Of a DNA stretch of 64,000 nt, positions 52,082 through 61,352 are shown piece by piece. How positions within the stretch are numbered: the stretch's first letter is position 1; every line of letters begins with the position of its first letter. This stretch comes from Bacteroides sp. OM05-12 (GTDB lineage: Bacteria > Bacteroidota > Bacteroidia > Bacteroidales > Bacteroidaceae). A program made the translations under genes and the position numbers. Location of the stretch: assembly GCF_003438995.1 (NCBI RefSeq), contig NZ_QSUN01000005.1, positions 124,001 to 188,000 of the forward strand. The letters run 5' to 3'. The notes beneath the pieces are model-generated. The model was not told the origin of the DNA. It saw only the letters and a list, made by a program, of their open reading frames with translations, and searched no databases.

Positions 52082-52950
52082 TGGAGAAAGAACCTTCAAA
52101 TTTTGCGAATGCTTTCCAGCGTTTCCAGGAATGGAAAGACGGGAATAAAGAGAATAAACCGGAAGGTATTGATATAATAGGAGATAAACCTAAAAAAGAT
52201 GCTACGATAGATATAGAGAAACTGCATGTTTACATACAGGATAATCATATTTTAAAAGATGTGTCTTTGAAGCTTTATGATAAAAAAATCACTTGTATCA
52301 TAGGGCCCTCGGGTTGTGGTAAGACCACCTTGTTGAAGAGTATCAATCGTATGATAGATACAACCGAACATATTCGGGTGGAAGGAAGTGTTTTGGTAGA
52401 TGGCGAGAATATTTATGATCGTAAGGCGGAGATTACCCATATTCGAAAGAAAATCGGATTATTATCCCAACGTCCTACACCATTGCCGATGTCTATTTAT
52501 GATAATATTGCTTTTGGATGTCGCATACATGGAACTCGTAATAAGAAAGTGTTGGATGGTATTGTGGAAAAATACTTGCGTGCTACGGGATTATGGGAGG
52601 AAGTGAAAGATCGTTTACATAATGCTGCGTCTGCACTTTCCATTGGGCAACAGCAACGTTTATGTTTAGCAAGAGGATTGGCTGTTGAACCACAATTCAT
52701 ATTGGCAGACGAATCCACTTCTGCATTAGATCCGGTTTCAAGTAAGCATATAGAAGATTTGTTTATGAAACTTCGTGAACGTTATGGAATTATTATGGTG
52801 ACACATACCTTGAGGCAGGCATTACGTATCGCAGATTATGTCGTATTTATGTATTTGGGTGAGGTAATAGAACAAGGTACGGCGGATGAACTATTTAATA
52901 ATCCTAAACATGAGTTGACTAAGCAATATTTAAGCGGAGTATTTAGCTAA
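52081..52950 (+). CDS. pstB: Phosphate ABC ATPase PstB, divergent
   Basis: The 289-residue ATPase has Walker A GPSGCGKTT near residue 75, signature LSIGQQQRLCLARG near 186, and Walker B FILADESTSALDP near 209. Two points are unusual: the ABC signature is LSIGQ rather than LSGGQ, and a charged N-terminal extension of about 40 residues (EKEPSNFANAFQRFQEWKDG) precedes the ATPase domain. No phoU gene follows. Confidence 0.9.
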   Translation: MEKEPSNFANAFQRFQEWKDGNKENKPEGIDIIGDKPKKDATIDIEKLHVYIQDNHILKDVSLKLYDKKITCIIGPSGCGKTTLLKSINRMIDTTEHIRVEGSVLVDGENIYDRKAEITHIRKKIGLLSQRPTPLPMSIYDNIAFGCRIHGTRNKKVLDGIVEKYLRATGLWEEVKDRLHNAASALSIGQQQRLCLARGLAVEPQFILADESTSALDPVSSKHIEDLFMKLRERYGIIMVTHTLRQALRIADYVVFMYLGEVIEQGTADELFNNPKHELTKQYLSGVFS

Positions 52951-52962
52951 AAATATATATCT

Positions 52963-54300
52963 ATGGAAAAGGCATATCTTTATCGGTTATTGAGTTCTCT
53001 CTCCCTGGGAGTGATATGTTTGTCTGTATTCGCTCAACATGAGTTTGATTTGAATGCCGAATATAGACCGAGAGCAGAGGTAAGAAGTGGTTATTCACAA
53101 CCTTTGGCAAAAGATTTATCTCCTGATTTGCTGATGATGCAACGGGTAAGATTGAATGCCGCCTATAAGTCTAAGCTTATAAATGCACGTCTTTCTATCC
53201 AAGATTCCCGGGTGTTTGGTGAAGCCAATCAGAAAGGAGCTGCTGTGAATAAAGACGTAAAGGCTCCAAATCTCTTTCTTTATGAAGCGTGGGCGGAATT
53301 GGTCTTTCCTAAAGGAATTGCATTTCGTATAGGTCGGCAGGCTTTGAGTTATGATGACCAACGTTTACTCAGTGTGTGTAATTGGAATAACACAGGAAGT
53401 GCGCATGATTTGGCGTTGCTTACCTATCGTTTTAATGGGTTTAAAGCTGACTTGGGTTATGCATATAATAATGATCAAAGTAATCCTTTGACCTCCGATT
53501 ATGATTATGGAACTACTTCGTTTTATAAAACGATGGCTTATCTTTGGTTATCTCAACGTTTTGGACATTCAGGGTGGAACATATCTGCCATTGCTGTCAG
53601 TACCGGCTTTCAGGAAACGATAAAAAATGAAGAGGGAGTGGAGTCTTACCAAAACCATTATAAATATACGTATGGTGGTAATGTAGAGTTTAAAAAGAAA
53701 GATATTCCTTTTAGTTTATATGCTACGGCTTATGGACAGTCAGGGGAAACGAATAAAGGTGTCGATTTGAGTGCTTTTATGCTTGCCTTAAAGTTGAATT
53801 ATCAGATAGTGAAACCTTTGGATATAACGGGAGGTATAGATTATTTTTCGGGAACATCTAAAGATGTAGGCAAGAAGAAAAGTAATACTTTTACGGGACT
53901 TTATGGTACAAACCATCGCTTTAACGGAGCAATGGATTATTGGACTTCAACGGCGTTGCCTACCGGAGGTTTGATGGATTTATATCTTTCTGCCCGTTAT
54001 AAGGTTTGTGACCAAGTGACTTTATTGGGCTCTTTTCATTCATTCCGTTTGGCGAAAGAAATGGAAATCAGTTCTAATAAAGGATTGGGTAATGAGATTG
54101 ATTTGGATATGACCTATAAATTCTGTAAGATTGCTACGATACAAGCCGGATGGAGTACCTATCTGACTTCGGACTTAACGAACGTGGTTAGAGGAGTGAC
54201 GGGCGTAGCATCGCCGACAAAAGATACGGATACTCGTTTGGCTCAATGGGCTTATCTGTCATTGACAATAACACCGGATTTTTTTACATTTAAAAAGTAA
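52963..54300 (+). CDS. Alginate-export-like outer membrane porin
   Basis: The 445-residue protein has a signal peptide (LSLGVICLSVFAQ) and a beta-barrel ending in TPDFFTFKK. It shows PF13372 (alginate export) features: YRPRAEVRSGY near 34, IRLGRQ-type segment FRIGRQALSYDDQR near 128, and NNTGSAHDLALL near 147. Located 12 bases after pstB, it may be the outer-membrane route for phosphate or a phosphate-containing compound under phosphate limitation. That role is inference. Confidence 0.8.
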   Translation: MEKAYLYRLLSSLSLGVICLSVFAQHEFDLNAEYRPRAEVRSGYSQPLAKDLSPDLLMMQRVRLNAAYKSKLINARLSIQDSRVFGEANQKGAAVNKDVKAPNLFLYEAWAELVFPKGIAFRIGRQALSYDDQRLLSVCNWNNTGSAHDLALLTYRFNGFKADLGYAYNNDQSNPLTSDYDYGTTSFYKTMAYLWLSQRFGHSGWNISAIAVSTGFQETIKNEEGVESYQNHYKYTYGGNVEFKKKDIPFSLYATAYGQSGETNKGVDLSAFMLALKLNYQIVKPLDITGGIDYFSGTSKDVGKKKSNTFTGLYGTNHRFNGAMDYWTSTALPTGGLMDLYLSARYKVCDQVTLLGSFHSFRLAKEMEISSNKGLGNEIDLDMTYKFCKIATIQAGWSTYLTSDLTNVVRGVTGVASPTKDTDTRLAQWAYLSLTITPDFFTFKK

Positions 54301-54309
54301 GGGCTATAT

Positions 54310-55086
54310 ATGATATTTTATTTCTCAGGAACAGGTAATTCTAAATGGATTGCGCAGCAATTAGCACAGGTGCAGCAGGAAGAACTTATTTCGATAGCAG
54401 CAGAATTGCAGCAAAAGGATAATCCGTTCAGGTATCAGCTTAGGAATAATGAAAAGATAGGCTTTGTCTTTCCGATATATTCATGGGGAATACCACCCAT
54501 TGTATTAGAGTTTATCAGGAAGATTGATTTGGTAGAGTATCATCATCATTATTTGTTTTTTGTATGTTCCTGTGGAGATGATATCGGGCTTGCTAAAGAG
54601 ATGTTTATAAAATCTGTCCATCGGAAAGGATGGGAATGTCAGTCCGGCTTTTCTGTAATTATGCCCAATAATTACGTGTTAATGAAAGGATTTGATACGG
54701 ATTCCAAAGAGGTGGAACAAAGAAAACTGGAAGAAGCGGTTCCAACAGTTACAGAGATAAACGATTTATTGGCTAAACGGGTACAAAATACTTTTCATTG
54801 TGTAAAAGGTAAGTTTGCCTATGTCAAGACTCGTCTAATTTATCCGCTTTTTGTTAAATATCAGATTACTGCGAAACCGTTCTATGCAACAGATGATTGT
54901 ATTGCTTGTAAGCTATGTGAGAAAGCTTGTCCGGTAAAGAATATAAAAGTAGATGGTAAACCGATATGGAGTAATAATTGTACTTCTTGTTTGGCTTGTT
55001 ATCATATATGCCCTCGACAAGCTATTCAATACGGAAAAGAGACCAGAGGGAAAGGACAATATTTTAATCCGAATGTCCGGATATAA
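54310..55086 (+). CDS. EFR1-type flavodoxin-ferredoxin protein
   Basis: The 258-residue protein has an N-terminal flavodoxin (FYFSGTGNSKWIAQQLA, PIYSWGIPPIV) and a C-terminal two-[4Fe-4S] ferredoxin with CIACKLCEKACP and CTSCLACYHICP. It is predicted to carry electrons in the cytoplasm. It sits 9 bases after the porin gene, and converges with iorAB, which lacks a ferredoxin domain. A functional link between them is possible but unproven. Confidence 0.87.
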   Translation: MIFYFSGTGNSKWIAQQLAQVQQEELISIAAELQQKDNPFRYQLRNNEKIGFVFPIYSWGIPPIVLEFIRKIDLVEYHHHYLFFVCSCGDDIGLAKEMFIKSVHRKGWECQSGFSVIMPNNYVLMKGFDTDSKEVEQRKLEEAVPTVTEINDLLAKRVQNTFHCVKGKFAYVKTRLIYPLFVKYQITAKPFYATDDCIACKLCEKACPVKNIKVDGKPIWSNNCTSCLACYHICPRQAIQYGKETRGKGQYFNPNVRI

Positions 55087-55120
55087 ATATCTTTATTTTG
55101 TAGTAGGACGGAAGAAAATG

Positions 55121-55198
55121 ATCGACCGTATGTTTGAAATCAATCGACCGCACGATTGTTTACGATCATACGGTCGATCGTTTTCAATCGACCGTATG
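55121..55198 (+). repeat. Interspersed element, copy 4 (palindromes only)
   Basis: ATCGACCGTATG (55121-55132) pairs perfectly with CATACGGTCGAT (55167-55178), with CAATCGACCG (55141-55150) in between and CAATCGACCGTATG (55185-55198) after. There is no 25-nt loop and no module B. It sits between the converging ferredoxin and iorB genes. Confidence 0.85.
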
Positions 55199-55212
55199 CT
55201 GTAATTTGCTTA

Positions 55213-55797
55213 TTATTTGATTAAACTTTGAGCAATTTCTCTGCCGGCAGCAAGTGCTTTCAGATTCATCTCCACAATGTCTTCTCCTTTGCGTCCGAAT
55301 ATATCTCGGATACTGGTTTGTATCTTTTCATAGTCAATACCAAGGAAAGGAGTAGTAGCTCCGAGCAATACGATGTTTGCTACACGTGTAGAACCTAATT
55401 CTTTAGCAACTTTGTCCACGTTGAGAACGATCTTATGGGGTAGCTTGTTGATTTCCGTCATAACTTTCTCCTGTTCCGGATAGTTCGGAATATTGATAAA
55501 CGGTGTTTCATTGGTAACTAACCAACCATCCTGACTCAGATATTCTACATAACGAAGGCTTTCCATGGGTTCGAGCGATATAATCAGGTCGCATTTACCG
55601 TGAGGAATAAGGTCGGAAGAAATAGGACGGTCGCTAATGCGCAGGTTAGACTGTACGTCTCCGCCTCGTTGACTCATTCCGTGTACTTCTGCCTGTTTCA
55701 TGTATAAATTATCTTTCAAGGCAGCCTGACCGATGATTGCTGCGATGGAGAGGATACCTTGTCCTCCCACACCGGATAGAATTATATCTTTTTTCAT
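55213..55797 (-). CDS. iorB: Indolepyruvate oxidoreductase beta subunit
   Basis: The 194-residue subunit has the 2-oxoacid oxidoreductase gamma/beta fold, with ILSGVGGQGILSIAAIIGQA near residue 6, EVHGMSQRGGDVQSNLR near 38, and NIVLLGATTPFLGID near 140. Together with IorA it oxidatively decarboxylates arylpyruvates to aryl-acetyl-CoA. The start overlaps the iorA stop by four bases. Confidence 0.9.
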   Translation of the reverse strand: MKKDIILSGVGGQGILSIAAIIGQAALKDNLYMKQAEVHGMSQRGGDVQSNLRISDRPISSDLIPHGKCDLIISLEPMESLRYVEYLSQDGWLVTNETPFINIPNYPEQEKVMTEINKLPHKIVLNVDKVAKELGSTRVANIVLLGATTPFLGIDYEKIQTSIRDIFGRKGEDIVEMNLKALAAGREIAQSLIK

Positions 55798-57392
55798 TTC
55801 TTACTTGCTCTTTTTTTTCTTGCCAATGTTTGGATACACTCTCTGCGAGGAATGATGACTGATACTCCTTTGTATTCAATCTCTTCCCGGATAATCTGTT
55901 TCATTTCCTCATAGTTCTTTTTCAAAGGAATGACCACGCGGATATGTTCGGGACTTACTCCCAGACCGATGCAGATAGATTCAATCTTTCCGGTTCCGGC
56001 AGAATCTTGACCACCTGTCATGGCAGTAGTCTCATTATCAGAGATAACGATAGTTACATTACTGTTCTCGTTGACACAATCCAATAAACCTGTCATCCCG
56101 GAATGTGTGAATGTAGAGTCACCTATCACAGCTACGGCAGGGTAGAGACCTCCGTCGGCAGCACCTTTTGCCATAGTGATGGAAGCTCCCATGTCCACGC
56201 AAGAATCAATGGCATTGAATGGGGCCATGGAACCGAGTGTATAGCAGCCGATATCACTGAATACTTTATGTGTTGGATATTCTTCTCTTAGCACTTGTGT
56301 TAATACGGTATACATATCTCGATGTCCACAACCTTCGCAGAGGGCAGGAGGACGCATTTCGACTAAATTAGGTACGGTAAATTCCGATTTGTTTTCTTTA
56401 CCTACGGCCTTTGCTACGGAGTCCGGATTCAGTTCACCATCGCGTGACAGAGTTCCATCCAAGCGACCTTTTACTTTGATACCTATTCCGAGATAACCTT
56501 TCAGCATACCTTCTACAACCGGTTGACCGTCTTCGAGCACCAATATTTCTTCGCACTCGGAAACAAGTTTCATTAACTGTTTCTTCGGCAGTGGGTACTG
56601 ACCTATTTTTAATACCGGATATTCGCAACCGTCAGGGTAGTTCTCCATCAGATAGTTGTAACCGATACCGCAAGCGATGATACCGAGTTTTTTATTCGGT
56701 GCATCGATGTATTTGTTATAGGGAGATTCTTCGGATGCTTTAACGAACAAGTCTTGCTTTTCGAGCAATACCTTGTAACGTTTGCGTGCGATACCCGGAA
56801 GAAGAATAAATTGTTTCGGGTCTTCGCTTAAAGATAGCTTGTTCTGTTCCTTTACGTTTTTGCGTTCCACACCGGAACGGGAATGTGCCAAGCGTGTTAC
56901 CATGCGCATCAGAATAGGTTCACCCATCTCTTCGGAAAATTCAAATCCGCTGTACACCATGTCGTAAGCCTCTTGCTGGTTGGATGGTTCGTACATCGGT
57001 ATCAATGCAAAGTCTCCGTAGAAACGGCTGTCTTGCTCGTTCTGTGACGAGTGCATACTGGGGTCGTCAGCTGCAATAACAATTAATCCTCCTTTTACGC
57101 CGGTGATGGCTGAATTAACAAAACAATCGGCTGCAACGTTCATGCCGACATGCTTCATGCAAACTAATGCCCGTTTACCGACAAAGGACATACCCAATGC
57201 TGCTTCCATTGCCGTTTTTTCGTTGCTGCTCCAGCGACAATGGATGTTTCTCTCCTTTGTGAGAGACGACAGTTGGATATACTCGGTGATTTCTGTGGAA
57301 GGTGTTCCCGGGTAAGCGTATACGCCGGACAGGCCTGCATCGATGGCAGCCTGTGCTATGGCTTCGTCACCCAATAAAAGTTGTTTGCTCAT
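55794..57392 (-). CDS. iorA: Indolepyruvate oxidoreductase alpha subunit, no ferredoxin domain
   Basis: The 532-residue protein has the pyrimidine-binding domain (AYPGTPSTEITEYI near 25), a central domain, and a thiamine-diphosphate domain with CEGCGHRDMY near 350 and GDSTFTHSGMTGLLDCVNE near 422. It ends at ARKKRASKK, without the C-terminal two-[4Fe-4S] ferredoxin found in classical IorA (about 600-650 residues). Electrons must therefore leave through a separate protein. A promoter lies at 57427-57462. Confidence 0.9.
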   Translation of the reverse strand: MSKQLLLGDEAIAQAAIDAGLSGVYAYPGTPSTEITEYIQLSSLTKERNIHCRWSSNEKTAMEAALGMSFVGKRALVCMKHVGMNVAADCFVNSAITGVKGGLIVIAADDPSMHSSQNEQDSRFYGDFALIPMYEPSNQQEAYDMVYSGFEFSEEMGEPILMRMVTRLAHSRSGVERKNVKEQNKLSLSEDPKQFILLPGIARKRYKVLLEKQDLFVKASEESPYNKYIDAPNKKLGIIACGIGYNYLMENYPDGCEYPVLKIGQYPLPKKQLMKLVSECEEILVLEDGQPVVEGMLKGYLGIGIKVKGRLDGTLSRDGELNPDSVAKAVGKENKSEFTVPNLVEMRPPALCEGCGHRDMYTVLTQVLREEYPTHKVFSDIGCYTLGSMAPFNAIDSCVDMGASITMAKGAADGGLYPAVAVIGDSTFTHSGMTGLLDCVNENSNVTIVISDNETTAMTGGQDSAGTGKIESICIGLGVSPEHIRVVIPLKKNYEEMKQIIREEIEYKGVSVIIPRRECIQTLARKKRASKK

Positions 57393-57426
57393 ACCTTTTA
57401 AAAGTGTTAGTCATTTATTAGATACA

Positions 57427-57462
57427 CAAAGGTAATTAATTAAGTGATATTTCAATAGCAAA
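57427..57462 (-). promoter_or_regulatory. Promoter of iorAB
   Basis: On the minus strand TTTG (plus 57459-57462) and TACCTTTG (plus 57427-57434) are 24 bases apart. Confidence 0.55.
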
Positions 57463-57466
57463 CAGG

Positions 57467-58498
57467 CTAAAAAATCTTCTTTTTGTTAAGCGCTCTTTGG
57501 TATTTTCGGGCGTTGACCTGGTGTTCAGCGTACGTTTTGGCAAAATTGTGTGTTCCGGAGAAGTCTTCTTTGGCACACATATATATATAAGGATGGTGTG
57601 TATAGTTGAGCACACTGTCTATTCCTTTTATTGATGGAATGCGAATAGGACCAGGAGGTAATCCTTGATTCTTATATGTATTATAAGGTGAATTTATATT
57701 GAGATGTATACCGTATATGCGTTTCAGACTAAAGTCTTGCAAAGCAAACTTTATAGTAGGGTCTGCCTGCAAGGGCATTCCTTTATGCAGACGGTTTATA
57801 TAGAGTCCGGCTACCATTGGTTTCTCTGCATTATTGTTCGTCTCCTCTTCTACAATGGAAGCAAGAGTACTGACTTCTTCGGGGGTGAGTCCTATTGCTT
57901 GGGCTTTATCCAGTCGCTCTTTCGTCCAAAACTTACCATGCTCCTTCTGCATACGTTCAAAGAACTCATCTGCACTGATGTTCCAATACATTTCATAAGT
58001 ATTGGGTATGAATAGGCTGACAATAGTTTCCGGTCGATAACCTAATCGGGCACAAAAAGCGGAGTCGGATAAGCGGTCGGCTATTTCGGCAGAATCAATC
58101 ATCAATTGACTACCGATTCTCTGTGCAAACTGTTCTCGTGTACGGATATTATTGAATGATAAGTTGATAGGTGTCTGATGACCTCTGGATATTCGTAAGT
58201 ATACATCAAGCATATTATCCGAGGACGAAATGGCATAACGTCCTGTACGTACTTGCTTGTAGCCGTTATATTGGGCAAGCCATTGAAACCCTTTTATACT
58301 GACAGGTGCTATGATTTTCTCTAATTTATAAAGAACAGAGTCTATATTGTCGTCACGGTCAATATATACGTAGGCTGTTTCTGTCATTCGGAAAGATTTG
58401 GAGAAAATAGAATGATAGACAATACCTCCGGTTATTATGGCAAGGATGATAAGGCAGCCGATGACGGAAAGCAGGATATTTCGTTTCTTTTTATTCAT
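57467..58498 (-). CDS. mltG: Endolytic transglycosylase MltG
   Basis: The 343-residue inner-membrane protein has one N-terminal helix (LLSVIGCLIILAIITGGIVY), a LysM-like region (about 40-130) and the YceG catalytic domain: SLFIPNTYEMYWN near 161, ASIVEEETNN with the catalytic Glu near 218, and LQADPTIKFAL near 245. It cuts nascent glycan strands in the periplasm. An ATG at 58519 is in frame, but the ATG at 58498 starts directly before the basic cytoplasmic tail. Confidence 0.92.
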   Translation of the reverse strand: MNKKKRNILLSVIGCLIILAIITGGIVYHSIFSKSFRMTETAYVYIDRDDNIDSVLYKLEKIIAPVSIKGFQWLAQYNGYKQVRTGRYAISSSDNMLDVYLRISRGHQTPINLSFNNIRTREQFAQRIGSQLMIDSAEIADRLSDSAFCARLGYRPETIVSLFIPNTYEMYWNISADEFFERMQKEHGKFWTKERLDKAQAIGLTPEEVSTLASIVEEETNNNAEKPMVAGLYINRLHKGMPLQADPTIKFALQDFSLKRIYGIHLNINSPYNTYKNQGLPPGPIRIPSIKGIDSVLNYTHHPYIYMCAKEDFSGTHNFAKTYAEHQVNARKYQRALNKKKIF

Positions 58499-58519
58499 GT
58501 TATTCGTCGTTAATTGCAA

Positions 58520-59344
58520 TTATAAGCCCCATTCTTCGGGTTGGGTTTTGGCTTCCACTTCTTTCTCGATAGCATCCGGCAGTTCCGGAAAGAAATCAAT
58601 ACCGGTTAGGCTTTCGATACTGTCTACACTGACAGCATAGGAGCGCAATGGATGGTTTCCTTTTTGGTGTTTCATAATGAAACCGATAGCCCTTGGTGTG
58701 GAAAGGTAGGGCGCAAGTATTACTTTATAGAAAGCGTCCGGTACAGCAACCTGACTGACACCGATTCGTTTCGGATTATCCCCGTTGATAATAGGACCGC
58801 TTACGATAATAATGGCACTGTCCCGTTGTGCCCATTCGCGTACTTTTTCTTCCAACTCTTTCCAATCGCCTGCATTCAAGTTATGTAGTTGCGGACATAT
58901 ATTGCTGAAGTAGAAAGATTCTTTCATCGCTTGTGTGCTCCATTTCATATCAGCGGCAGGAGCCATATGTCCACGGTCATAGCCGGAATGGGAATAATCT
59001 TGGTTATCGGCACTGATACCTTGTACAAGCGGATCAGGCTGGAAATGTTTGGCACGTGCCACTGTTCCTGTTATCTTTTCTCGTGTCAGCTCATAGCCTA
59101 CCCAATTAGGTAACCGCAATAGCTCATTATAAGAGACTGAATATCCTGTATGATGAATAATTTGTTCTTCATGGTCAAAAAGCCGTGCGGGTATTTCCAG
59201 TCCTTCGTATTTTGTAGTAGGTTGGGAGAGTGGAACTCCTTTCCATTGCGTAGCAAAAATAGTGGAAATACCTATGATTAGTATTCCTAGTAGCCATTTG
59301 CTGAATGAACGTTGGGACTTTCTTTTACCTTTCTTCTTTGCCAT
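58520..59344 (-). CDS. DNA/RNA non-specific endonuclease
   Basis: The 274-residue protein has a basic N-terminus and a signal anchor ([18 protein letters not shown]). The NucA/NucB-type domain contains [17 protein letters not shown] near 132, the DRGH motif of beta-beta-alpha-metal nucleases, and the metal Asn in [16 protein letters not shown] near 157. It is likely periplasmic. It is 21 bases upstream of mltG on the same strand and divergent from msrAB. Confidence 0.9.
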   Translation of the reverse strand: MAKKKGKRKSQRSFSKWLLGILIIGISTIFATQWKGVPLSQPTTKYEGLEIPARLFDHEEQIIHHTGYSVSYNELLRLPNWVGYELTREKITGTVARAKHFQPDPLVQGISADNQDYSHSGYDRGHMAPAADMKWSTQAMKESFYFSNICPQLHNLNAGDWKELEEKVREWAQRDSAIIIVSGPIINGDNPKRIGVSQVAVPDAFYKVILAPYLSTPRAIGFIMKHQKGNHPLRSYAVSVDSIESLTGIDFFPELPDAIEKEVEAKTQPEEWGL

Positions 59345-59366
59345 TTTTCTTTTTTGAAACGAGTTG

Positions 59367-59374
59367 CAAATATA
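59367..59374 (-). promoter_or_regulatory. Promoter -7 element of nuclease gene
   Basis: TATATTTG reads on the minus strand 23 bases before the start codon. Confidence 0.5.
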
Positions 59375-59419
59375 ATAATATTATGGGGAGAGAATATATT
59401 ATTTTTCATTTTATAAGAT

Positions 59420-59427
59420 TATATTTG
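59420..59427 (+). promoter_or_regulatory. Promoter -7 element of msrAB
   Basis: TATATTTG places the transcript start near 59434 and rules out the upstream in-frame ATG at 59305 as the coding start. Confidence 0.55.
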
Positions 59428-59481
59428 TCATGTGCATCAAACCGTTGGGTCGGTATGTGTGTTACAAAAGAAACAAGAGAT

Positions 59482-60531
59482 ATGAATGTATTGGTAACGG
59501 TAGTTTTGTTGTGCATCGGCGGATGGTTGGGTGTACAACCGGATAAAGCAAAAGATCAGATAATGGAAAATCAGAAGGAAATTTATTTTGCCGGAGGATG
59601 CTTTTGGGGAACAGAGCATTTTATGAAGCAAATCAATGGAGTAGAAAGTACACAAGTGGGTTATGCAAACGGAAATATTAAGAATCCGACGTATAAAGAG
59701 GTTTGTTCGGATCGGACGGGGTTTGCGGAAACAGTGAAAGTTGTGTATGATCCGCAGGTAGTAGGGCTGGATTTGTTGATTGATCTTTATTTTAAGACGA
59801 TAGATCCTACTAGTTTGAACCGTCAAGGCAATGATAGGGGAAGTCAGTATCGTACAGGTATTTATTATACGGACAAGGCTGATCTTACTTTAATTGATTC
59901 GGTAGTGGGGGCATTGGCAAAGAACTATTCCCAACCTTTGGAAGTAGAAATAAAACCGTTGGAGAATTTCTATCCGGCGGAAGATTATCATCAGGACTAT
60001 CTGGATAAGAATCCCGGAGGTTATTGCCATATCAATCCGGCTTTGTTCGAGTTGGCGAGGAAGGCAAATCCCTCCAAAAAGAAAGAATATAGGAAAGCAG
60101 ATGATGCGACACTTCGCTGGAATCTGTCTCGCGAGCAATATGCCGTGACACAGCAAAATGCTACGGAGCCGGCATTCAAGAATGAGTATTGGGATGAAAA
60201 GCGTGAGGGTATTTATGTTGATATTACTACCGGCGAACCTCTGTTCATTTCTACTGATAAATTCGATTCCGGTTGTGGTTGGCCGAGCTTTTCAAAACCG
60301 ATTGATAACCACTTAATCAAGGAGAATCATGATACTTCACATGGCATGCACCGGATAGAAGTCAGGAGTAAAACAGGGGATGCACATCTCGGACATGTGT
60401 TCAATGATGGTCCTGTGGATAGAGGAGGTTTGCGTTATTGTATTAATAGTGCTTCCCTGCGCTTTATACCAAAAGAAAAGATGAAAGAAGAAGGTTATGA
60501 AGCATATCTTCCTTTGTTGGATAAGAAATAA
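59482..60531 (+). CDS. msrAB: Bifunctional methionine sulfoxide reductase MsrA-MsrB
   Basis: The 349-residue fusion has a signal-like hydrophobic N-terminus ([15 protein letters not shown]), an MsrA domain with the catalytic Cys in [12 protein letters not shown] near residue 43, and an MsrB domain (about 205-345) with the zinc motif CGWPSF near 265 and catalytic Cys in RYCINSASL near 327. It repairs both epimers of oxidised methionine, probably in the periplasm. Confidence 0.92.
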   Translation: MNVLVTVVLLCIGGWLGVQPDKAKDQIMENQKEIYFAGGCFWGTEHFMKQINGVESTQVGYANGNIKNPTYKEVCSDRTGFAETVKVVYDPQVVGLDLLIDLYFKTIDPTSLNRQGNDRGSQYRTGIYYTDKADLTLIDSVVGALAKNYSQPLEVEIKPLENFYPAEDYHQDYLDKNPGGYCHINPALFELARKANPSKKKEYRKADDATLRWNLSREQYAVTQQNATEPAFKNEYWDEKREGIYVDITTGEPLFISTDKFDSGCGWPSFSKPIDNHLIKENHDTSHGMHRIEVRSKTGDAHLGHVFNDGPVDRGGLRYCINSASLRFIPKEKMKEEGYEAYLPLLDKK

Positions 60532-60611
60532 TTGAATGATATCTTTTCTTATCAGCAGTTTGTCTGGCGTCTATATACTCTTTATTGAGCTTTCTTTCAG
60601 ATTTATTATAG

Positions 60612-61030
60612 CATACGGTCGATTGTTTGCAGACGATAGGAGTTTATAATCAATCGACCGTATGTTTGTCTACAAACGCCCTGATGTTTTTTTCAATCAA
60701 CCTGATGTTTGTTAAAAACATCAAGGTGGATTTTTACAGACTTCACTAGTAATTTATCAATTAGCAGATAAAAAACTGTATAAAAACAAATAGCTCTCTT
60801 TTATCCTTCAATCCTTCAGTATGTGAATTATTGTTTGGCTATCAGTGCGTTATTCTGAACCTTTCTTCGGAGAAAGTTTCAGCCGGCAGAAAGAGCAGAA
60901 TAATATGCTGAATGATTCCATCTTTCAGGATAACTCATTATGTATCAATATAGAATCGGTAAACTGAAGGATGAAACTTATAGTCAATGATTAATCTGAG
61001 AGCATGCAATAAAGAGATATTTGTACTTGT
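60612..61030 (+). repeat. Interspersed structured element, copy 5 (long)
   Basis: Module A: CATACGGTCGATTG (60612-60625), 25-nt loop, CAATCGACCGTATG (60651-60664), then CCTGATGTTTG and AAAACATCAAGG. Module B: TATCAGTGCGTTAT, the hairpin CTTTCT-TCGG-AGAAAG (about 60861-60876), TTCAGCCG, TCAGGATAAC, and CTGAAGGATGAA near the end. It fills the 628-base gap between msrAB and tRNA-Thr and encodes no protein. It is closest to copy 1. Confidence 0.85.
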
Positions 61031-61122
61031 GGAATACACTACATCAGGATTCAGTATAAGATTTAGATTTATAATGGCTAGACCATTCTGTTCTTTCTTT
61101 TACTGTCTTTATTACATAAAAA

Positions 61123-61149
61123 AAGCAGTTACTAAAATTGTAACTGCTT
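61123..61149 (-). terminator. Terminator of tRNA-Thr
   Basis: AAGCAGTTAC (61123-61132) and GTAACTGCTT (61140-61149) pair perfectly. On the minus strand a run of T follows. Confidence 0.85.
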
Positions 61150-61159
61150 AATTATCAAG

Positions 61160-61232
61160 AGCCGAAACCCGGACTCGAACCGGGGACCTATTCATTACGA
61201 ATGAATTGCTCTACCAACTGAGCCATTTCGGC
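61160..61232 (-). tRNA. tRNA-Thr(CGT)
   Basis: On the minus strand the acceptor stem GCCGAAA pairs with TTTCGGC. The anticodon stem ATTCA/TGAAT closes loop TTCGTAA, giving anticodon CGT. The T arm CCCGGTTCGAGTCCGGG is perfect. The tRNA is 73 nt; CCA is not encoded. Confidence 0.93.
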
Positions 61233-61352
61233 AAACTGTTGTAATCGCTCTTGATTACGGGGTGCAAATTTACATCTTTCTTTGAATATATGAAGAAAAA
61301 AGAGATGTTTTTTTGTACATCTCCTTATTTTATCCTATATCTATGGTTAGGA

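Noticed and set aside
55121..55198. Integron attC site or phage attachment site
   Set aside because: The palindromes match the interspersed element found elsewhere, and no integrase or cassette is nearby.
59305..59481. Longer msrAB start giving 408 residues
   Set aside because: The promoter box at 59420-59427 and the position of the hydrophobic leader both favour the ATG at 59482.
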